Of a stretch of DNA of 64,000 nucleotides, positions 57,020-64,000 are shown one piece after another. The stretch is from Conus ventricosus (Eukaryota > Mollusca > Gastropoda > Neogastropoda > Conidae). Positions within the stretch are counted from its first letter, which is position 1, and every line of letters starts with the position of its first letter. Location: the NCBI GenBank assembly GCA_018398815.1, contig CM031596.1, forward strand, positions 60,084,520 to 60,148,519, in the 5' to 3' direction. The notes beneath the pieces were generated by a model, which saw only the letters and a list, made by a program, of their open reading frames with translations, made no database searches and was not told where the DNA came from. Position numbers and translations under genes: made by a program.

Positions 57020-57139
57020 ACAAGCGCGCGCGCGCGACATACACACGCACACACACACACGCGCGCGCACAAGCTAATGTGTGTGCATTGTGTGTGTGCG
57101 TGTGTGCATGTGTGCGTGCGTGCATGCGTGCTTGCGTAC

Positions 57140-57176
<37 letters not shown>
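57020..57176. repeat. CA/CG then GT microsatellites in mirror arrangement
   Basis: A CA/CG tract (57027-57070) is followed after a short spacer by GT tracts (57078-57176), so the two halves are partly reverse-complementary and can fold back. Z-DNA potential. Confidence 0.9.
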
Positions 57177-57479
57177 GACAACGGCATGAAATCCTGATCA
57201 ACTCGGGCTCACCAGCATCGGCAGTGCGACAAATGCTTCGAAGAAGATTCGCATGTCGTTGTTGTTTTATTTATCTTTTTTTTTCTTTTTTTTCTAGCTC
57301 TGCTTTTAGATTTAAGGGCGGAGGTGAGGACCTTGTGTATTCAAACTTATCTCCCACACATATTCGTCTCCTCTTTCCCTCTCGATCTCAGGTCCGGTCC
57401 AGCGGATTGAGTTTCAGCTCAGGGGCGACAACTCAACTTAACCTATTAAAGTTTTAACATGCTGCTTCTTGTTCCAAAT

Positions 57480-58175
57480 TTTACACTAGCAGTTCGCTGC
57501 GAGTGTGCATAGCAGTGGACGCCAAGGGAGAGGTGGCAGATCTCTTTAAAGGACACTGATGTGAGAGGTCAGTGTCAGGCGGCGCAGCGGTCCTTCCAGC
57601 CACATGGGTGACGGCGGGTTTAGCCTTTGTCCTCGGAGGACGGCTCCTGGAGATGTGGGGCGATCGGCGATGGAGCGCTGCCTGATTACGATTACACCGT
57701 GGCTGGGATACCCTGTTCTGAGCCAGGCAGACATTGGGACACTCCTTAAGGGGTTGGCCTGAAAATTGCCCTCTCGGCCGCAGTCTGCGTGTACCGCCGA
57801 TCTTTAGGGACTCGTGCAGCGCTCCAGCGACCTTTGTCGTGCTCCCTCCTTGAGGCGGCCTCATGCGGCACAGGACCATCGCCACCTGAGCACGAAGAAG
57901 GCCGCCTGGTGGTCACAAAGACAGCCCTTTGGTTGGGGGGAAAGATACGAAATACACCGACGCCCATCGTCAGCCGACCAACAGCCGAATTTGAATTCAA
58001 GTTCAAAAGGAACCAGAGCTCGGAGAGAGAAATGCGACGGCCCAAACGCAAACTCGCCCACTACTGCCTGCGACAACAGTTGCCACAGAACATGCAGACC
58101 TACGTCTGCAAGTGCACCTAATCGTCCTTTAAGGGTCTCAGGTCAATAGGACGTTAAACTCGCCCACGAACGAAC
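57480..58175. repeat. GC-rich block, candidate dispersed element
   Basis: A sharply GC-richer island of about 690 bp. Its right end (GGTCAATAGGACGTTAAACT, then a CGAACGAACAAATGAA tail) resembles a retroposon 3' end. Overlapping open frames of 60-135 codons exist on both strands but look like a by-product of GC content. No homology recognised. Confidence 0.35.
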
Positions 58176-58311
58176 AAATGAATCCAAATTTTAAGTCAGT
58201 CAAGTTCTAATGCGAGTTCCGACCTGCATGGCATTTCAGAGTATTTAATGTTAGATGTAATTAATCGTCATATTTAAAACAAAAATCAGTATCTTTCGTT
58301 CTCTACAGTCA

Positions 58312-58313
<2 letters not shown>

Positions 58314-58375
<62 letters not shown>

Positions 58376-58393
58376 TGTGTGTGTGTGTGTGTG
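58314..58393. repeat. (GT)n microsatellite
   Basis: About 40 GT units with one TC interruption. Confidence 0.95.
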
Positions 58394-59300
58394 CAAGTGA
58401 AAGTTCATTAGGTGCCCTGTAATGGATTCTGTTAGTTCATTCCATGAGTCGTTTGAGTCACGCTATTCTCGGTATATATATTCCCACCAATCCATTTACC
58501 ACCGGCCCAGCCACCCACCCAATGTTTATCACTTTATTGGTTCCGTTGTTGTTACTACTGATGTGGTTGTTGTTGTTGTTGCTGCGGCTGCTGCTGTTTT
58601 TGTTTTTGTTTTATTTTTCCATGGGGTCGATAATAACCAGTGAATGCATATTGTTGTTCCTCCCGCCTCCCTCTCTCCCGTCTACTTCTTTCCAGTTCTC
58701 GCCCTATCCATAGTCCATTGTCTGTGTGGGGTTTTAACTTTCGTCTGAATTACTAACGATGCCGATTTTCATGCGCAGGTGCATGTGTGAATGGGGAGTC
58801 TTTTAACATTGCGACATTGTCCAGAATTGTTTGAACATGAAATAACTTGGTGTGTGGCTTAAGAACCTTGTAGCCTGATTCCTCCGCCTCCTCCTCCTTC
58901 TCTTCTTCCTCTTCTTCTTCTCATTTATTTATTTATTTGGTAAGTAAATCAATCACTGAAGAGTGCAATGCAGTATGGAACCGACTAACTTCTTTTTTTT
59001 ATTTTTCAAAAAAAAAAAAAATCGTTTGGAAGCCAAATGTTTCTAACGCCATCAAGCTTTTTTGTGTTTTTGTTTTTCTTCTCTAAATTTTTAAGTGTCA
59101 ACAACAATGCTAAGCAAAGAGTTTTGAATGTTAATAATCCTGTTGGGTAAGAAAAAAAAGTACGTAAAGATTAGATTTAATAAACGGTTCATCTTACTTC
59201 ATAATTTCTGTTATTATGATGACCTTTAGTCTTGGATTCTGCATGACATGAATTACTGGTAGTTTGCGTATTGTAGTAGCCACACCAAATTTTGAAAGGT
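58394..59300. other. Intergenic sequence, no gene recognised
   Basis: Contains (GTT)n near 58565-58610, CTT/CTC-rich sequence at 58880-58920 and (ATTT)n near 58923-58940. Confidence 0.5.
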
Positions 59301-59309
59301 TACAGACAC

Positions 59310-59700
59310 ATCACCTCTTAGTCACTGGTATTCTAGGCTTGGAACTTTAAGGAATTTTAACCTTTCTTCATAACTTAAAGTGACTCAGTTCAGTTGTTTG
59401 CTTGGTGAATCTTCTTTGTACAGTTTCCTTTCTTATAGGCCACACCACGTGGCCGGATTTTAAAATTATCCTCACTAAAGTTTTAAAAAGTGGCATCATT
59501 ACCTCTTTGGTTCTAAACTGAATAAGATATGATATCATTCGAAAAATTGTGTTTGCCTTATTAACACTTGCAGTAATATGCTGGCCAAAAGCATGTCCTT
59601 ATTAACTAAGATTCCTAAATCTCTTTCAGTTTCAGTGGGGTTCCAGGTGACATGCTTCCATGGTATATCTAAGATTGGGGTTACTTTCCTGATATAATTT
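59310..59700 (-). pseudogene. LINE reverse transcriptase remnant
   Basis: Minus-strand blocks: TERDLGILVNKDM, then one frame over FGQHITASVNKANTIFRMIS, MMPLFKTLVRIILKSGHVVW and VQRRFTKQ. This is the C-terminal thumb region of CR1/jockey-like LINEs. At least two frameshifts separate the blocks. Confidence 0.75.
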
Positions 59701-59754
59701 AAATCATGTCTGTTGGCCTCGTTACCTAAGAGAGGTCAGATTTATGTCCATCAT

Positions 59755-59776
59755 CTCATCATCATCATCATCATCA

Positions 59777-59810
<34 letters not shown>

Positions 59811-59904
59811 TATTATTATTATTACTATTATCATTATTATTACCATTATTATTATTATTATTATCATCATCCTTATTTTATTATTAATGTTTTTGTTGTT
59901 GCTG

Positions 59905-59947
<43 letters not shown>

Positions 59948-59990
59948 TATCATTATAATAATCATTGTTACTAACATTATTACTATCATT
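59755..59990. repeat. (ATC)n/(ATT)n trinucleotide cluster
   Basis: Long runs of ATT and ATC units, with a pure (ATC)13-like run at about 59907-59946. Confidence 0.95.
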
Positions 59991-60463
59991 CATTTATTTA
60001 TTCATTGATTTGTTTATTCGTTTTTATTTATTTTATCTATTTTATTTTTTTATTTTTTATTTATTCATTTCTTTAATTTTTTTTCCAGATCAGTGATTCG
60101 GCTTGTTTCGGTAAATTTTGGACAGTTTTGCGTTAAAAGACAGTTTGGGTCACTTTACCATTTCCGGTACTAGTGACCATTTCCGGCATTGGTGATCATT
60201 ACACACGTGTTTGGAGCCACAAAGGGAACGGCACGATCATGACCGAAAACAAAAGGCAAAGGTTTGATTTTTCACCTTTATTATTGCATATTTCTCATGA
60301 TTGTCTCCTGTAGTACTCTTACCGGATGTCATTATTCGAAAAACATGCATTTCAGATCATACTATGAAAGTGACAGATTAATCTTGGTAAAAGCAAGATG
60401 AAACAGTCCGTGCACCTATAGACTGTCTGATGGTCGAACTGATCCATGTGGTTAAACAAGCGT

Positions 60464-60518
<55 letters not shown>
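60464..60518. repeat. (CA)n microsatellite
   Basis: About 27 pure CA units followed by CGTGCACGCGCGC. Confidence 0.95.
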
Positions 60519-60521
<3 letters not shown>

Positions 60522-60569
60522 ACGCGCGCACATGCACATGTAGCACCCCAGGCACATAGGCCTACATAT

Positions 60570-61411
60570 ATATTTTAATGTTGAAAAATGTAAAGTTTTG
60601 CATATTGGCGAAAACAATCCAGAACATGAATACAACATGAAGATGGATGGTGGAAATAGGCTGGTACAGAAATGTAAGGAAGAAAAGGATCTGGGTGTAA
60701 TCTTTGATAAAGATTTACTTTTTGATACTCACATTCAAAAGTGTAGGCTATAAATAAAGCAAACCAAATGATTGGATTAATAAAAAGAACTTTTATTTAC
60801 CTAAATAAAGAAACGTTTTTAAAGTTATATAAAGCTATGGTTAGACCGCATCTTGAATATGGCAATATAATCTGGTACCCACACTTGAAAAGACGTCAAT
60901 AGCAATCGAAAGAGTACAGAGAAGAGCTACTAAAATCTTGCAAGAATGTACAAACATGTCTTATACAGATATATTAAATTACTTAAATTTGCACTCTTTA
61001 AAAGGTAGACGTATTAGAGGGGATTTGATTGAAGTGTTCAAAATATTTCACCAGCAAACGGACATACAGTGGGACTATTTTTTGAGGCTGCTAAAACAGA
61101 TAGAACAAGAAATTCAGAGGAAAGATATTTGTTAAGCAGTTTCATACTAATATGGGAGATTCAAGTTCAGTAACAGAGTTATTGCTAACTGGAACAGTTT
61201 GCCAACTGCACTTAAATTTGCTCAAAATCCTAATGTTTTTAAGAATTTGCTGGATGAAGACTTGAAATTTAAAGTACAGTTTAGAAGCTTTGATGAATAA
61301 GAAGGAAAATTTATATTGCATGCATTTTCAACCCTGTCATAAAAATAAGTAACACGAGGGGACATTGATTGAAAGGCTTAACGGCCTATGTATTGATTAC
61401 GTTCCCTACAA

Positions 61412-61447
<36 letters not shown>
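60570..61447 (+). pseudogene. CR1-like LINE 3' end with (TAC)n tail
   Basis: Plus-strand blocks in order: KCKVLHIGENNPEHEYNM, EEKDLGVIFDKDLLFDTHIQ, a frame-shifted NQMIGLIKRT and YKAMVRPHLEYGNIIW, a block IERVQRRATKILQE, then YTDILNYLNLHSLKGRRIRG (in the open frame 60938-61135), and RVIANWNSLPTALKFAQNPN ending at TAA about 61300. A 3' UTR of about 110 bp ends in (TAC)n at 61409-61447. Only a few single-base frameshifts disrupt it, so the insertion is fairly recent. The catalytic domain is missing (5' truncation next to the CA microsatellite). Confidence 0.85.
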
Positions 61448-61689
61448 ATTATACACACGCACGTAAGCATGTACGCATGGACACATTTAAACAGTTACAA
61501 AGTGAGGTGAATAATGGTGGAAATTGAAAGGAATTTTTTTAAAGATTGTAAGTGCTTCCGCAAAACAATATTGACAAACATTTGCCCTGCTGTCTGTCCA
61601 TAATGTCTTATGGAGTTTTTATTGTGTACTAACAATCTTTTTAAAACATAAAACATATTTAACTGTATGTGTGTGACAAGAGTTGGGAG

Positions 61690-62136
61690 TTGATAGGTGG
61701 GTCCTCAATGGGAAGGATTTGGATTAGTTGGAATATTTTCTCTATGAGAATGGAACAGAATGGAACAAGTTGCCTCAGGAGGTTTTGACAGCTGAGTCAC
61801 TGACTGCTTCAAGTCCAGGCTGGCCTCCCATCTTTAGAACCTGAAACAACCACCCCCCCCCTTCCCCACCACCCCCAACCCTCCCTCCTTACCCTCCTCC
61901 TGACCACTATTCCTTACAATCCCCCCTCCCCCTGCCATGCTTCAGTCACATCTACTCCTGTTCCCCCCTCCCCCCTCCCACTACTACGTATTCACCATCA
62001 CCCCATCCCCGGCCCCTTACTTCTTTTTTTTTTTTCAAATCCTCACAACAGCGCAGTCATCGGCAATCTCCCCAAACTACGACAAAACCATCAGCAAGAT
62101 GATGTTGGTCGTACAAAGGAAGAAGAAGAAGATTAT
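61690..62136 (+). pseudogene. LINE 3' end with (GAA)n tail
   Basis: Around 61750-61840 the plus strand reads WNKLPQEVLTAESLTA, then a one-base shift, then a FKSRLASHL-like end, the extreme C-terminus of a LINE reverse transcriptase. A C/T-rich 3' UTR follows to (GAA)n at about 62118-62136. The tail type matches the LINE nested at 18.6-19.3 kb. Confidence 0.6.
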
Positions 62137-62169
62137 GTTAAAATTTCACCTTCACCCGCTCTCTTACTA

Positions 62170-63822
62170 GTGGTGGAAGGAGCAGCTTTCTGGTAGTAGT
62201 CATCGAAAGAAATAAATTCCTGGGACTGTTAAAATACAATACTCAATATTGGCTCTGAGATAGAAGTTTCCTTAGGCTTGTATCCTAGAAGTACTTGTAG
62301 CTCCAAGAGACAGAATTAGAGAGAAGTTCAAACATTCAACACTGATTGAACAACAAAGAACTGACACAAGTTAAGTGCAATTACACATGTGTGACTTTAC
62401 TTGCTTACACACGGGTAAGTAGTGAAGTTAGTTTATGATAGATATGTCTGTCCCACAGGCAAGAGTTTTGGTCTCACTATTTCATCATTAAGTGAGGGAA
62501 AGCTCTGGATGAGTTGAATTGAACTGAAGTCCACTTGGAATAACAGCTTTAACTTATAATGGAGAGGATAGTTGATCTTTTCTTGTGGCTGGTGACTGAT
62601 CCTGCGGTGTAGACTGGTGGTTGTAGAGATGGGCTGTGTTGTGTTTCCAACCTGTCTTGCCCAGCGATATGTTAGCGTAGCCACGGTTTGTGTAGCATAA
62701 TCCATGGTCCCAGGTCTGCGATTAAGAGAACCTGGTCTGTAGTTAGTAGCTGAGAGTCTGACTTGTCGAGTTCACACGTTTTGCCTGCTATGATCTATCT
62801 TTCAGAAGAGGTGTGAGAACTAAGCCAACAAAAGATCTGATAAGTATAATGGTTTTGCGATAATCATCAATCTCCACTTTTGTTTGCTTGTTGAGTGGAG
62901 TCTACAAAAGGGTAGGAGACAACATACAATGCTAAACAATTATAGTCAAATAACTCTTCAGTGTTTTCTGAGGAATTAATAATTAACTGGGAATACATTT
63001 AGCCCAAGTACACATGTGGTGTAGACTTAATGTCATACACTACTGAGCATTCCAGCAAAACACCAGTATCAATAAATCAACTAAGCAGTTTTCACTTTGT
63101 ACAGGCGTGTTTTTCTGATCAAAGTTTATCATTCAGTTATCATCTTAACATATAGAATTGCACACTGGCAAGTCATATTGTACACAAAGAATGGCTGGTC
63201 AGATTGTTAACAAAGAATCTTAAAACACTGGGAATAGCTCTTACAACATGGTGGCAAGTTAACTACTACAACAGAATATCATTCATCATTTTGATGAATG
63301 TCACCAAGTATTGGCACACGTTACACAGCTAAACCACACGGCTGACATACAATCAATGCATAGATTCAAAATGTAAAAACATAGGCTAGTTTCAACTTAC
63401 ATTTCTGGGAGAATCAGTGACTTAGACTAGGAATCAAGAGCAGAAGATAACATGCCTTCTCTCAAGTTTTCCCATTGTCTTTTTCTGTTCTGATCTACAG
63501 GCAGTCTTGAGGAGTCACTGAGTGGGAAGAGCTCAGTGTCCCTAATTTAACCACTAAATTTGTATTCTAGATCATTCCTTTGAGACAGGCTGTCACTCAA
63601 GGTGATGAGAGGGAGGTGACTTGTCTGTCTGTCATCTCCTTCCCCCAATCGTGGATTGATCAGTTGCTGCTATTAAAACTACATTGTGCCACACCAAATC
63701 AACATATGATAATTCACGAATGCATCTGTAGAACAAATGTTAATTAGCTACAAGTTGGTGAACACAATTGCATCATCCCCCAGCTGTGTGCGACCGTTTG
63801 TGTGCGGGTGGGGGAATATTAA
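62170..63822. other. Intergenic sequence, no gene recognised
   Basis: One 90-codon minus-strand frame (62433-62705) has no recognised similarity. No transposon termini identified. Confidence 0.5.
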
Positions 63823-63888
63823 CCTCGCTTCCCATCCCTCACCCCCCTCTTTAATTTTAAAGAGGGGGTGAGGGATGGGGAAGCGAGG
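63823..63888. repeat. Inverted repeat with 32-bp arms and 2-nt spacer
   Basis: 63823-63854 (CCTCGCTTCCCATCCCTCAC then a C run, TCTTTAA) is the near-exact reverse complement of 63857-63888. The only differences are one-base shifts in C-run length. The near absence of a loop makes this a cruciform-type palindrome. Confidence 0.9.
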
Positions 63889-64000
63889 AGAAGGAAGGAG
63901 ATTTGCCCGGTCCTTTATGTTAAGTGAGGCGGGAGGGGGAGTGACAGCAACACTGTTACGATGCAAGATAAATTTTTCGCCGTGTCATGCCGCCACATTA

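Noticed and set aside
57480..58150. Overlapping open frames of 70-135 codons on both strands
   Set aside because: A GC-rich block lowers stop frequency. No splice signals, conserved motif or homology seen, and the right end looks like a retroposon tail.
62433..62705. 90-codon minus-strand frame as a small protein gene
   Set aside because: No homology recognised, no splice or start context, and a frame of this length is expected by chance in this much sequence.

Overview
This is animal nuclear DNA, probably from a mollusc (marine gastropod-like). The one gene I recognise is intron-rich and encodes the spliceosomal protein PRPF31. Around and inside its introns are tRNA-headed SINEs, several eroded LINEs of different clades, DNA-transposon remnants, minisatellites and many long microsatellites. 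The mollusc placement is inferred from gene structure and repeat style; the sequence contains no species marker.

Layout. 0.3-1.8 kb is a minisatellite and 1.9-2.8 kb a dead LINE reverse transcriptase. About 5.6-15.0 kb looks like poorly polished sequence: exaggerated homopolymers, no readable exon, but a recognisable ~530-bp tandem repeat and a ~30-bp minisatellite. 15.0-15.3 kb is the end of a mariner-like transposase. 16.7-39.1 kb (+ strand) holds PRPF31: twelve exons cover all but about the first 60 residues of the protein. Its introns carry a hAT-like element, nested SINE/LINE insertions, three copies of a long tRNA-derived SINE, a 103-bp tandem repeat, a 21-bp-based minisatellite and a palindromic-ended DNA element that stops 34 bp before a splice acceptor. 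45.5-47.0 kb (- strand) is probably the last exon of an unrecognised Pro/Met/Gly-rich protein, split over three frames. 47.7-48.7 kb is a composite SINE. From 49 kb to the end there is intergenic DNA with at least four more LINE remnants (52.7, 54.7-55.5, 59.3-59.7 and 60.6-62.1 kb), a 32-bp minisatellite, several microsatellites and a near-loopless inverted repeat at 63.8 kb.

Two things matter for anyone using this window. First, both coding loci have reading frames broken by single-base changes at homopolymer runs. Restoring one base at each run gives continuous conserved protein, so assembly error is the likeliest cause. Second, almost all the long open reading frames are tandem repeats whose unit is a multiple of three, or eroded transposons. 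I found no CRISPR, operon or other prokaryotic system, and nothing I would call a new biological system. The most interesting signals are the modular SINE core, the long SINE family concentrated in PRPF31, and the 30-bp perfect hairpin at 4.0 kb.
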